Positions 1-8,393 of a stretch of 64,000 bases of DNA are shown here, one piece after another. How positions within the stretch are numbered: position 1 is the stretch's first letter; each line of letters begins with the position of its first letter. A program made the translations under genes and the position numbers. This DNA comes from Candidatus Obscuribacterales bacterium (GTDB lineage Bacteria > Cyanobacteriota > Vampirovibrionia > Obscuribacterales > Obscuribacteraceae): positions 593,519-657,518 of the forward strand of contig JAHBVO010000002.1 in NCBI GenBank assembly GCA_019637435.1, given 5' to 3'. The notes below the pieces were generated by a model. The model had not been told where the DNA came from and searched no databases. It worked only from the letters and a program-made list of their open reading frames with translations.

Positions 1-623
1 CTGGAGTGGCACCAAGTCCTCTTTCACGTGTACTCGGGGAACAAGGTGTGAGGCTGGACAAAGGTGGAAGAATCGTTTTGCAGAAAGATCTTTCTATCGA
101 AGGTCATCCAAATGTTTTTGCCATCGGTGATATCGCAAGTTATATCCAAGATGGAAAACCGCTTCCTGGCCTCGCTCCCGTGGCTATGCAGCAAGGACAG
201 TTTGTTGGTGAAACAATCGAAAATCAAATTACCGGAAAGGATTTGAAGGAATTTCGCTACATTGATCGAGGTACGCTCGCGACAATTGGTCGTTCCTCTG
301 CAGTAGGCAACATTGGAAAGACTGTATTTAGCGGACTCTTAGCCTGGCTCGCCTGGTTGTTCATTCACGTTATGAACCTGGTGGGCTTCCGTAATCGTAT
401 GGTCGTGATGCTCGATTGGATGTGGTCTTATGTCACATTCCAGCGCGGTGCGCGCTTAATTTCGGACCGAGGGCATCATGGCGCTATAGATGTTGAACTC
501 TATCTCCAGGAAGCAATTTCCAAACACAAACAGGCGTTGGGTTCGTCGGATGGCAGCGGTTTAGAACTGGTGTCTGAAGAACAAAGTGATGATGGAAAGG
601 TTTCCGTTCCGTCCATCGAGTGA
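1..623 (+). CDS. ndh: Type II NADH:quinone oxidoreductase (NDH-2), C-terminal part
   Basis: The frame is open to the left edge (first full codon at 3), so the N-terminal Rossmann domain lies outside the window. NDH-2 is a single-subunit membrane-surface flavoprotein that passes electrons from NADH to quinone without pumping protons. Visible features are the AGV-type segment at the very start, the FAD-contacting motif VFAIGDIA near residue 40, a GLAPVAMQQG stretch, and a hydrophobic C-terminal segment (LLAWLAWLFIHVMNL) followed by a YVTFQRGARLI membrane-anchoring tail, which is typical of the family. About 45 polar residues follow the usual end. It is convergent with the next gene, with only 18 bases between the stops. 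Family assignment is secure; the exact paralogue is not. Confidence 0.88.
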   Translation, partial: GVAPSPLSRVLGEQGVRLDKGGRIVLQKDLSIEGHPNVFAIGDIASYIQDGKPLPGLAPVAMQQGQFVGETIENQITGKDLKEFRYIDRGTLATIGRSSAVGNIGKTVFSGLLAWLAWLFIHVMNLVGFRNRMVVMLDWMWSYVTFQRGARLISDRGHHGAIDVELYLQEAISKHKQALGSSDGSGLELVSEEQSDDGKVSVPSIE

Positions 624-641
624 TACCACATTTGATGCCAA

Positions 642-1394
642 CTATTGAGGCTTTGGAGTCGGCATTGTCGGGACCGCAATCGGTGTGTAGTCGGAAGTCA
701 GGGGAGCATCTTTTTCGTCGCGAATGCCAAAGTCGTTTCGCTCGATCACCTTTTTAAGTTTTTTGGGATTTAGCTTGTCCATCAAGTAGATTATTTCGAT
801 CTGAGCATATCTCGGCTCGTAAACGACCGGTCCACCATTCGGCGCTGGGCGAATTACTCGTGCATATTTGATTCCGTCTTGCTCTCGGACTTTCTTCTCC
901 AGATGCATGAGGCATGAGACACAAAGTGACCCTTTTAGACGGGCACGCATGACTCTCAGGTTTTCCGGTTGACCTTTGAGCGCTGTCAGCTGGGCTTCAA
1001 GCGCGGTGTCCTTAAGCGGAGTAGTGCGTAACTCCGGTTCAAGGTCGCCGCCGGTAGCCGCATCGACGACTGCTTTATTTGCTGCCTCCTGGGCCGCTGC
1101 ACTCGGCGAAACTGCTTGAGCAGTTTCAATCCGGTTAGATTTTACCGAGCCCTTACCATCGGCTACTTCTGCGGTGGGATTCTCAGCACGTTTATCCGAC
1201 TCGCCCTCGACCCCGGCAGTCGCTCCGTTGTCCTGGGGGGCAGCGATGCTAAAACGCTCATCAGTGGAGGGTTGCATCCATTTTGGCGCCAGCGAAAAAG
1301 TATTGTTTGCCAGCAATAAAACTACCAGAAGATTTGTCAGCATTAAGATATGGACCGGTCCTTTATATAAGTTTGCGTATCCATTGTCGCGCAA
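642..1394 (-). CDS. Secreted or membrane-anchored protein with HMA-like CxxC domain
   Basis: The N-terminus carries a hydrophobic segment (LTNLLVVLLLANNTFSLA) that looks like a signal peptide or anchor. Residues 40-145 are polar and Ala/Glu-rich, probably disordered. Residues 148-225 resemble a heavy-metal-associated (ferredoxin-like) fold: a strand, then GSLCVSCLMHLEKKV with Cys158 and Cys161, then YAQIEIIYLMDKLNPKKLKKVI as the second strand-helix unit. HMA domains bind Cu(I) and similar ions through such a CxxC, so periplasmic metal handling is plausible but inferred. The start is uncertain: TTG at 1394 gives basic residues before the hydrophobic stretch, whereas ATG at 1343 would start right at it; neither has a clear ribosome site. 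It diverges from dxs. Confidence 0.6.
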   Translation of the reverse strand: MRDNGYANLYKGPVHILMLTNLLVVLLLANNTFSLAPKWMQPSTDERFSIAAPQDNGATAGVEGESDKRAENPTAEVADGKGSVKSNRIETAQAVSPSAAAQEAANKAVVDAATGGDLEPELRTTPLKDTALEAQLTALKGQPENLRVMRARLKGSLCVSCLMHLEKKVREQDGIKYARVIRPAPNGGPVVYEPRYAQIEIIYLMDKLNPKKLKKVIERNDFGIRDEKDAPLTSDYTPIAVPTMPTPKPQ

Positions 1395-1504
1395 ATGATG
1401 CCGTTTTAGATGAAAGATGAACCCTCAAGTGTGGTTACAAGTGAATTTATTAAGATCTCCAGAGGCGATCAGCGTTATGATGGTCTCTGTTAAGTTCTGA
1501 TCTA

Positions 1505-3493
1505 ATGGGACTTTCAGGGATCATGCAAACGCTAGTACAGCATCCGACCTCTTTCCTGGATGCAATCGTGACACCAGCCGAACTAAAGAAGCTCTCGATA
1601 AACGAGCTGAGATCGCTGGCGCAGGAGATACGTGCAGAGATTGTTCGCAATCTCAATAAGACCGGCGGGCACCTCGCTTCTAATCTCGGCATTGTCGAAA
1701 TTACGCTGGCGCTCCACTATGTTTTTGAGACACCAAGAGATCAGATTTTGTGGGACGTAGGGCATCAAGCCTACGTTCACAAAATGCTCACCGGACGTCG
1801 CGATAAGTTTCAGTCGCTCCGGCAATTTAAAGGGTTATCCGGCTTCATCAACCCGCAAGAGAGCGAGCACGACTCGTTCGTCGCTGGTCATAGTTCTACC
1901 TCCGTTTCGCTTGGCGTGGGAATGGCGATTGCCCGGGACCACCTCAAACAAGATCACAAGGTTATCGCCTTGATAGGAGATGGTGGTTTAACTGGCGGTA
2001 TGGCGCTCGAGGCGCTGAATCACCTGGGTCATATCCAACGTGATGTTTTGATTTTGTTGAACGACAATGAAATGTCCATCAGCGAAAACCTCGGCGGCTT
2101 CTCGCAATACATGAAGCGTATCAAGGAAACGTTCTTCTACAAAGATATAAAACAGAAGATCACTCTGCTGGAAGATCAGCTGGACGGAATGTCACTGACT
2201 CCGGCTGTGTGGAAGCTCATCGAGTCCGTTAAACACGAGGCTACAGAGCGAATAGATACTCCCGGAATCGTTTTTGAAAAGCTGGGAGTTAACTACAGCG
2301 GTCCGATTGATGGTCATGATGTCGGTGCCATCATCGAGATGTTTAACAAGGTTAAAAACGAGCGCGTTCCTCTCATCGCTCATTTGATCACTCAGAAAGG
2401 CAAAGGTTTCGATCCTGCCGAGCGTGATTCGATCAAATATCACGGTGTTAAAAAATCGTTCGAACCACGGGTAGAGCCGGCTGCATCGGAGCAAGCTCAG
2501 AAATCCAAATCGGCAAAAACCTATTCAGATGTTTTCACTGATGCGCTGATTGATCTAGCGAAAGTAGAACCGAATCTGGTGGCAATCACTCCGGCAACTG
2601 CTGAAGGCAGCGGCCTGGTGAAGTTTGGAAAAGCATATCCTGAGCGTTTCTTTGACGTCGCAATTTGCGAACAGCACGCGGTCACAATGGCTGCAGGCAT
2701 GGCGAAAGCTGGGCTGAAACCGGTTGTCTCTATTTACTCGACCTTTCTTCAGCGAGCAATTGACCAGGTTATTCACGACGTCGCCATCATGAACCTGCCT
2801 GTTGTTTTTGGTATAGACCGTGGCGGTTTGGTCGAAGACGGTGAAACTCACCAGGGTGTTTTCGATATTGCGTTCATGCGTAGCGTGCCGAATTTCACGG
2901 TTCTTGCTCCAAAGGATGCTAATGAACTCCGTAGCATGTTGTACATGACTATCAAAGAATCGAAGGGACCGGTAGCAATTCGCTTCCCTCGCGACGAAGC
3001 CGTTAACCCAGAGAATCTCGCGTCTGGCGAAACTTTTACGACCATCGATTGTACGAAGTGGGAAGTTTTGCAGGAAGGTGCGCCGCTCAACGGCTCAAAC
3101 GCCAACATCGTAGTTCTCGCTCACGGCGCCATGGTGAAAGCGGCTACCGAAGCTAGTCTCGGTTTGAAAGAAAAGGGCATCGACATCACGATTGTGAATG
3201 CTCGTTCGGTGAAGCCGCTAGATGTTCAAATGCTAAACACACTTCTCGACAATCCGGAGAATCAGATTATTACTCTGGAAGAGGGCTGTGTCTCTGGCGG
3301 ATTTGGCGCGGCAGTTCTCGAACACCGCTCACAATATCGCATGTCCGATCCTAAGAAGAGACTCGCTGAAGTTGTTCCGCTCGGCGTGCCGGATCGCTTT
3401 ATCGAGCACGGTGGCAGAGCCATTCTTCTTGATGAAGTCGGTCTGGGCCACAAGAAGCTGGTTGAGTTCATCAGCGGTTTCGCCGGACAATAG
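1505..3493 (+). CDS. dxs: 1-deoxy-D-xylulose-5-phosphate synthase
   Basis: DXS condenses pyruvate and glyceraldehyde-3-phosphate in the first step of the MEP isoprenoid pathway; it is a cytoplasmic thiamine-diphosphate homodimer. The protein is 662 residues, close to the usual 620-640. Diagnostic features in order are the opening ELKKLSINELRSLAQEIR, GGHLASNLGIVEIT, WDVGHQAYVHKMLTGR, the ThDP motif GDGGLTGGMALEALN, and the transketolase-type pyrimidine domain with the catalytic glutamate in CEQHAVTMAAG (Glu389). The C-terminal transketolase domain ends normally. ATG at 1523 is an alternative start with a short-spaced AGGG before it; 1505 has no obvious ribosome site. It stands alone, without other MEP genes nearby. 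Confidence 0.97.
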   Translation: MGLSGIMQTLVQHPTSFLDAIVTPAELKKLSINELRSLAQEIRAEIVRNLNKTGGHLASNLGIVEITLALHYVFETPRDQILWDVGHQAYVHKMLTGRRDKFQSLRQFKGLSGFINPQESEHDSFVAGHSSTSVSLGVGMAIARDHLKQDHKVIALIGDGGLTGGMALEALNHLGHIQRDVLILLNDNEMSISENLGGFSQYMKRIKETFFYKDIKQKITLLEDQLDGMSLTPAVWKLIESVKHEATERIDTPGIVFEKLGVNYSGPIDGHDVGAIIEMFNKVKNERVPLIAHLITQKGKGFDPAERDSIKYHGVKKSFEPRVEPAASEQAQKSKSAKTYSDVFTDALIDLAKVEPNLVAITPATAEGSGLVKFGKAYPERFFDVAICEQHAVTMAAGMAKAGLKPVVSIYSTFLQRAIDQVIHDVAIMNLPVVFGIDRGGLVEDGETHQGVFDIAFMRSVPNFTVLAPKDANELRSMLYMTIKESKGPVAIRFPRDEAVNPENLASGETFTTIDCTKWEVLQEGAPLNGSNANIVVLAHGAMVKAATEASLGLKEKGIDITIVNARSVKPLDVQMLNTLLDNPENQIITLEEGCVSGGFGAAVLEHRSQYRMSDPKKRLAEVVPLGVPDRFIEHGGRAILLDEVGLGHKKLVEFISGFAGQ

Positions 3494-3568
3494 TCCTTTT
3501 AGTTTTATACGATGCAGCTTCGCTCAGGCACTGAAAAGTCCTGATGCTATTACGGTTTTCTCCGACAA

Positions 3569-3586
3569 GTGACAAGGTCTTGTCAC
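3569..3586. repeat. Perfect 8-bp inverted repeat
   Basis: GTGACAAG-GT-CTTGTCAC lies between the dxs stop and the protease gene, about 110 bases before the protease start. It has no T-run, so it looks more like a regulator-binding palindrome than a terminator. No binding protein can be named. Confidence 0.45.
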
Positions 3587-3695
3587 TGCGACGGTTGAAT
3601 TCGACAGTGTGAAAACATTTTGAGCATAGTTCAATTGCTTCAGGACTTGAGGGTAATTGGATGAATGCAGTTGTGGCTGGACAAAGAGGTGCGGA

Positions 3696-5279
3696 ATGGA
3701 TTCAGCAGAGCGAATGCGAAGCATGTGCAAGATACCGGCTCGAGAATCTTCGTTTGCAGACGCTGCTTGGTCGGAGTGTGCTGCTGGTGCTCCTGGAGTT
3801 AGTGCTCTGGTTTTCGGCACCGTAGATGGTGTCAAAGAGCAGTTCGACAGATATTCACGTGGCGCAATTTCCCTTCCGGCGTTGGAGTTGGCAGGTGCAG
3901 TTGGGCTCGGAGTGGCGCTTAACGCTGCACCGAAATGGCTGGCTGTGCCGGCCGCAGTTGTCGGCGGTGCAGGCTCCTTACAATATCTGCAAGAGATTCA
4001 ATCTACTGCATCACGAGTTTTGCCGGCACTAACCGAACGAAGTTCGACGCCGGAGCGAACTCGAAAAATCGTGGCTTCGGAGGTCGGACCGCTTGCTTCT
4101 GAAACCGTTTGTCTGGCGGCGCTCGGCCTCGTCTCTTCCGGTTTTACCTCGCATGTCGCAGGTCGGATAGAGCGACCTTTCAATTTGTTGCAGATTCGGA
4201 GAGCTAAGTCTCATTTCGAAATTGGAACGGAGTCGAATCTGTCCGATTTTCGAAGTTACAAATTACCGCATGTGGATCTGAGGTACTTCGCTCCTACCTC
4301 CGCTTCTCATAGTCGTTTGCATTACTTCGATGTTTCTAAACTTCAGCGAAATGGCTTCGGCGAAAATGTGACGCTGAAGTTTTCTCCCTATGTGCAATTG
4401 ACGAATGACGACGCAAAACATTCGATGATAAAACAGTTTCAGTCATCACAAAAATGGAATTCTTCACCAGAAGGGTATGTGAGAGTTCCTATTCTGCCGC
4501 GCCAGTATTCCAATGTGGCTCTCGGTTTTAGACCCAAGACCCATGCCGATAGTAGGTTATACGAATTTGCAAAAGACTCGATTGTTCAGGTTCATGGTGT
4601 CGGTCCGGATAATCAGACTTGGAGCGGTTCGGGATTTTTCGTCGAGCGGGACGGTAAGATTGCGACAGCTTTGCACGTTGTCGCTGACGCTAAAAAAGTG
4701 CGAGTAACATCCAGCGATGGTACTAAATATGATGCCGCCTTAATTGCTCATGACTTTGATTCTGACACCGCCATCCTGAAGGTGCAAAGTCTCAGAACAA
4801 CGTTCAAACCTCTTCAGTTGGCGGCGTCTAATGAACCTGTGAACAGCGATGTTTTCCTATTCGGCCATCCGGCTGGTTCGAAAACCATGTTTATGTCTCC
4901 AGGTTTATTTCATCGTAGAGGCTATGAACGTGCGTATTTGTCCCCGTCTGACAGCAATCAAATCCTTTACCGCGGGCGGGTCTTCGAGACCAGGGCCTAT
5001 TTCTTGCATGACCGGAAAGGAAACTCCGGTGGTCCCGTTTTAAATTCAGACGGCAAAGTTATCGCGCTGCATACAGACGGAGATCTGCATGCATGCAATT
5101 CTTATGATGAAGTGAGAGTCGGTGTTGGTCCAGCAGCTAGTGAACTCTCAAAGTTGTTGGTTCTTGCGCGAGGCAAAGAAAACACGTCGCATCAAGTATG
5201 GAGACCGCATCTCCTCTTTCCGCGCGAAGCGGAGTCGCTGCCGGCGGGAAATCGATGGTGGTCGTTTCTCTTGCCGTAG
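3696..5279 (+). CDS. Trypsin-like (S1C/HtrA-type) serine protease with N-terminal extension
   Basis: The C-terminal half is a chymotrypsin-fold protease with all three catalytic residues: His in ATALHVVADAKKV (codon at 4674), Asp in HDFDSDTAILKV (codon at 4764) and Ser in KGNSGGPVLNSDG (codon at 5025). No PDZ domain follows, unlike classical HtrA. The N-terminal part of about 300 residues has a hydrophobic Ala/Gly-rich region (LELAGAVGLGVALNAAPKWLAVPAAVVGGAG) that may insert in the membrane, then a segment I do not recognise. The start at ATG 3696 is chosen because AAGAGG sits 6 bases upstream; a TTG at 3657 would add 13 residues without a ribosome site. The gene is convergent with recR, 3 bases apart. 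The protease call is firm; substrate and location are unknown. Confidence 0.85.
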   Translation: MDSAERMRSMCKIPARESSFADAAWSECAAGAPGVSALVFGTVDGVKEQFDRYSRGAISLPALELAGAVGLGVALNAAPKWLAVPAAVVGGAGSLQYLQEIQSTASRVLPALTERSSTPERTRKIVASEVGPLASETVCLAALGLVSSGFTSHVAGRIERPFNLLQIRRAKSHFEIGTESNLSDFRSYKLPHVDLRYFAPTSASHSRLHYFDVSKLQRNGFGENVTLKFSPYVQLTNDDAKHSMIKQFQSSQKWNSSPEGYVRVPILPRQYSNVALGFRPKTHADSRLYEFAKDSIVQVHGVGPDNQTWSGSGFFVERDGKIATALHVVADAKKVRVTSSDGTKYDAALIAHDFDSDTAILKVQSLRTTFKPLQLAASNEPVNSDVFLFGHPAGSKTMFMSPGLFHRRGYERAYLSPSDSNQILYRGRVFETRAYFLHDRKGNSGGPVLNSDGKVIALHTDGDLHACNSYDEVRVGVGPAASELSKLLVLARGKENTSHQVWRPHLLFPREAESLPAGNRWWSFLLP

Positions 5280-5282
5280 AAA

Positions 5283-5879
5283 CTAAACTTCGCGCCGACC
5301 CTCGAGTGCGCGCGAGAGAGTCAAATCGTCTGCATATTCGAGATCCGCTCCCATCGGCAGTCCGAATGCGATACGAGTAACCTTTATGCCGAGCGGTTTT
5401 AACACATTATTCAAATACAGTACCGTCGCGTCGCCCTCGATGGTCGGATTGATTGCAAGAATTACTTCTTTTATCCCGTCTGTGTGAACGCGATTAATCA
5501 ACTCGCGGATGCTGAGTTGGTCGGGACCTTTGCCTTCCAGGGGGGAAATCAGACCGGTAAGGACGTGATACCGCCCTTTGAATTCGCGGGTTCTCTCTAA
5601 CGCGATTACGTCCTTTGAGTCAGCGACCACACACATCACGAGTGGTTCTCTACGCTCACTGGTGCAAATTTCGCATGGGTCCTGCGCGGACAAGTGGTAG
5701 CAACGGCTGCAGTTTTTAACACGCTCTTTTGCGTCGACGAGCGCGTCTGCAAATTGCGTGACGTCATCTTTTGACATGCCTAAAACGAAGAAAGCCATGC
5801 GTTGAGCCGATTTCGGTCCAATGCCTGGAAACTTCTGAAATTGCTCGATCAGTCTTGCCAGCGGTGGTGTGAATTGCAT
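5283..5879 (-). CDS. recR: Recombination mediator RecR
   Basis: RecR works with RecO/RecF to load RecA on gapped DNA. The 198-residue length is standard. Visible elements in order are the helix-hairpin-helix region (LIEQFQKFPGIGPKSAQRMA), the four-cysteine zinc finger CSRCYHLSAQDPCEIC, and a Toprim domain (VVADSKDVIALERT, then ILAINPTIEGDATVLYL) ending with the usual IAFGLPMGADLEYADDLTLSRALEGR-type tail. It begins 6 bases after ybaB, the conserved ybaB-recR arrangement, so the two are almost certainly co-transcribed. dnaX, which often precedes them, is not here. Confidence 0.97.
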   Translation of the reverse strand: MQFTPPLARLIEQFQKFPGIGPKSAQRMAFFVLGMSKDDVTQFADALVDAKERVKNCSRCYHLSAQDPCEICTSERREPLVMCVVADSKDVIALERTREFKGRYHVLTGLISPLEGKGPDQLSIRELINRVHTDGIKEVILAINPTIEGDATVLYLNNVLKPLGIKVTRIAFGLPMGADLEYADDLTLSRALEGRREV

Positions 5880-5885
5880 ACGTCC

Positions 5886-6197
5886 CTAGAACCCGCCCCC
5901 CATGCCCGGAGGCATCTTCAGGTTTTGCGCGGTATGTTCCTGGCATTGCACAATGGCGCTGTTGATAGCGACTACAAGCAAATCTTCCAGCATGCCCAGA
6001 TCGCTTATATCCACCGCTTCCGGCTTGATTTTAACTGCTTGGAACTCCATTGCTCCGTTACAGCGCACCGTTACTGCGCCGCCGCCCGCCGTACCTTCCA
6101 CTTTCTTGAGTTTCAGCTCTTCCTGCAATCTCATGACTTCTTTCTGCATGTGCTGCAATTGCTCGTAAAGCTTGTTGATATCCGGTGGTTGGTGCAT
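5886..6197 (-). CDS. ybaB: YbaB/EbfC family nucleoid-associated protein
   Basis: This small dimeric DNA-binding protein (103 residues) contributes to nucleoid structure in the family's characterised members. It shows the family pattern: an N-terminal helix (INKLYEQLQHMQKEVMRLQEELKL), the GTAGGGAVTVRCNGAMEFQAVKI strand region, and a C-terminal helix, then a Met/Gly-rich tail (PPGMGGGF). The start is ATG 6197 because CAGGAG lies 5 bases upstream; a GTG at 6233 would add 12 residues with no support. It is followed 6 bases later by recR. Confidence 0.95.
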   Translation of the reverse strand: MHQPPDINKLYEQLQHMQKEVMRLQEELKLKKVEGTAGGGAVTVRCNGAMEFQAVKIKPEAVDISDLGMLEDLLVVAINSAIVQCQEHTAQNLKMPPGMGGGF

Positions 6198-6413
6198 TGT
6201 GTTCTCCTGATCCGCGCATGGCTTTTCACGCACTTTGCTAGGATTATCTCACGGGAAGAATGCGAGGATTTACGACTACATGGGCTTCTTGGGATGCATG
6301 CCGTAAATCTTTATTAATGGTGTCAGGCTGCGGCTATCGAAGCATGGCACAAGTATCTATACTAGTCGGCGAGAAACCCGTTAATCCGCTCAACTCTTGA
6401 TGGGGTGAGGAAA

Positions 6414-6602
6414 ATGGCTGAATTCGAAACAAACGCAGAAAGTGCCGAAGCATCCGAAGACGGCGACAAAGAAACCCTGGCGCATCGCTCTAAGGGATTG
6501 CTGGATGCGTCGCTCAAGCGACTCGTTTTATTTGTCTCTTTCGGACCTGGAGTTTTAGGATTTCTGTGGCTAATTGGACGTATCTTAAAACCCTCGCGCT
6601 AA
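6414..6602 (+). CDS. Small single-pass membrane protein
   Basis: A 62-residue protein with an acidic, Glu/Ala-rich N-terminal half and one membrane helix near the end (LVLFVSFGPGVLGFLWLIGRIL), finishing with basic residues. I do not recognise a family. The start is ATG 6414, preceded by GGTGAGG with short spacing; GTG 6405 is an alternative. Its last 37 bases overlap the start of the acyltransferase at 6566, which suggests translational coupling, so it may help anchor or regulate that enzyme. This is inference from position only. Confidence 0.6.
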   Translation: MAEFETNAESAEASEDGDKETLAHRSKGLLDASLKRLVLFVSFGPGVLGFLWLIGRILKPSR

Positions 6603-7474
6603 CAGACCCTCTGGCGTATCTGGAAAAGCGCAACCCGACGTACTGTGAGCGGTACGGCGCGGATGTCGACGAATTCGGTTACGACATCCACACATACGCG
6701 CGCTGGGAGCCGCTTTTCCGATTCCTCTTCGAGGATTATTTCAAAGTTGATATTCGCGGTATCGAGAACATTCCGCACGAAGGACGGGGCATTCTGGTTG
6801 GCAATCATTCTGGTTTGTTGCCCCTGGACGGTGCGATGCTGAGCATCGCGATGTGCAATTACAATCAATCTCCGCGCAGAGTGCGGTATCTGGTTACGGA
6901 CTGGTTCTTCACCGTTCCAGGTTTGGCGACCTGGATGCGTGAGACCGGACAAGTCCGTGCCACTCTGGACAATGCGCAGAAGCTTCTTGCTAAGGATGAG
7001 TTAGTCGGCATTTACCCCGAGGGCATCCGAGGGGTAGGCAAGCCTTTTCGTGATCGTTATCGGGTTCTGGATTTTCATCCTGGATTCGTTCAACTTGCTC
7101 TCGAAACCCAAACACCGTTGATTCCTATCGCAACGGTCGGTGGGGACGAAATATTTCCGAACTTCGTAAACTTGAAAGACATCGCCCGATTGCTGGGAAT
7201 GCCGTTTTTCCCGGTTACTTTGGGTTTCCCGTGGTTGCCTTTCCCGTTGATGTTTTTCCCGCTGCCAGTGCGCTGGCTCATTAAAATTCACAAACCCATA
7301 GAATTAAACTATCCAGCGTCAAAAGCGAAGGACCGGAGATTTGTCCTGGGCATAGCTCGCGACATTCAGCATATGATTCAGGAAGACTTGAACGAGATGC
7401 TGCGGCTCCGTAAGAACGTCTTCACCGGCTGGGACGACGACGAGAACACACCCGAAAAAGAGGAAGCGAAATGA
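6566..7474 (+). CDS. Lysophospholipid acyltransferase (PlsC/MGAT-like)
   Basis: This is a glycerolipid-type acyltransferase expected to move an acyl group onto a lipid hydroxyl at the inner membrane face. It has the catalytic block GNHSGLLPLDGAML with His81 and Asp88 (the wider His-x6-Asp spacing of the MGAT-like subgroup), a YLVTDWFF segment, and the substrate block GIYPEGIRGVGKPFRDRY. The predicted hydrophobic region near residues 215-240 (FPVTLGFPWLPFPLMFFPLP) may be membrane-associated. The GTG start at 6566 is chosen because TTAGGA precedes it by 6 bases; it lies inside the upstream small gene. Its stop overlaps the next gene as ATGA. The acceptor lipid is unknown. Confidence 0.85.
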   Translation: MANWTYLKTLALTDPLAYLEKRNPTYCERYGADVDEFGYDIHTYARWEPLFRFLFEDYFKVDIRGIENIPHEGRGILVGNHSGLLPLDGAMLSIAMCNYNQSPRRVRYLVTDWFFTVPGLATWMRETGQVRATLDNAQKLLAKDELVGIYPEGIRGVGKPFRDRYRVLDFHPGFVQLALETQTPLIPIATVGGDEIFPNFVNLKDIARLLGMPFFPVTLGFPWLPFPLMFFPLPVRWLIKIHKPIELNYPASKAKDRRFVLGIARDIQHMIQEDLNEMLRLRKNVFTGWDDDENTPEKEEAK

Positions 7475-8283
7475 GTATTTTCGTGGCTACGTATCGAGAA
7501 TTCGTAAAACAATCCGCGAAGTCAGACCAATATTGGGGATTCGATCTCCGCGCCCTGGCGCGATTGGAACCGTTTCTTTCCTTTCTTTATTTCGATTGGT
7601 GGAAGGTTAGCTTCGAAGGGCTAGACCGTTTGCCTAAAGAAGGACCTGCAGTAATCGTCGGAAATCAGGGCAGCGTCCTGCCCTGGCAAGCGTTGATGCT
7701 GATTTATGGGATGATGTCCAATGCTGATAATCCGCGTAGAGTCCACATCATGTGTGATCTCGACTGGATAGATGATGAACGGCTCAATGCGTTTCTCGTC
7801 GAGATTGGCTTTGTGCCATGGTCTTCTGCAAGCATGAAACGTTTGTTTGCTAAAGGCGAAATAGTTGCAATCTTTCCTGAGGGTGTCGCGGGCTTGTCTA
7901 AGCCCTACAGTCAGCGGTACCGTTTGCAAGAATTTGATTGGACCCGACTGCTTCCGGCGGTTGAGGAAGGGGTGAAAATTTTCCCCCTGTCCGCTTTGGG
8001 TTGTGATGAGGCTGTCCCTTTACTCTGGAATGCTGAGCGTCTTGCCAAGTTTTTGAAGATGCCCTATTTCCCCGTATCGCCATTCTTTCCATGGTTTCCG
8101 TTTCCACTCAATCTTGCTTCCAAACCTGTTCCCTGGAAGATGAACCTGATGAAAGAAGCGAAATATCAAACTTCGCAAGAGCGGGATGAGATCGAGGATG
8201 AAACGAAAACCTTGTCCAGGCGCCTAGAAGGCGAGATCCAGGCTCAACTGAACCGGGATTTGCGCCGCCGTTTCAAGGCGTAA
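7471..8283 (+). CDS. Acyltransferase paralogue lacking catalytic His and Asp
   Basis: This 270-residue protein is clearly a paralogue of the gene before it: both share the pattern LARLEPFLSFLYFDWWKVSFEGLD..., a block ending in KPYSQRYRLQEF, and a late aromatic FFPWFPFPL segment. The glycine-rich FPEG block is kept (AIFPEGVAGLSKP). However, the catalytic block reads GNQGSVLPWQALML, so the positions equal to His81 and Asp88 of the partner are Gln66 and Gln73. Known acyltransferases of this fold need that His and Asp, so this copy is probably not an active enzyme in the usual way. The ATGA overlap and tandem order suggest the two proteins work as a pair, the second perhaps as a structural or regulatory subunit. 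Confidence 0.8.
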   Translation: MSIFVATYREFVKQSAKSDQYWGFDLRALARLEPFLSFLYFDWWKVSFEGLDRLPKEGPAVIVGNQGSVLPWQALMLIYGMMSNADNPRRVHIMCDLDWIDDERLNAFLVEIGFVPWSSASMKRLFAKGEIVAIFPEGVAGLSKPYSQRYRLQEFDWTRLLPAVEEGVKIFPLSALGCDEAVPLLWNAERLAKFLKMPYFPVSPFFPWFPFPLNLASKPVPWKMNLMKEAKYQTSQERDEIEDETKTLSRRLEGEIQAQLNRDLRRRFKA

Positions 8284-8393
8284 AGTTATTCGTCGCCGCT
8301 TGCTCGGCGCGGGCGTCTGCGAAGCACTTCAAGAGGTCAGGAATAACTAAGTTCTGGTAGTCTTTAAGAAGTCCGTTAGTTCGATTGGTTGTC

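Noticed and set aside
7471..8283. Second acyltransferase as a pseudogene
   Set aside because: The frame is full length, has an ATGA overlap with its partner and keeps other conserved blocks; a working non-catalytic protein fits better.
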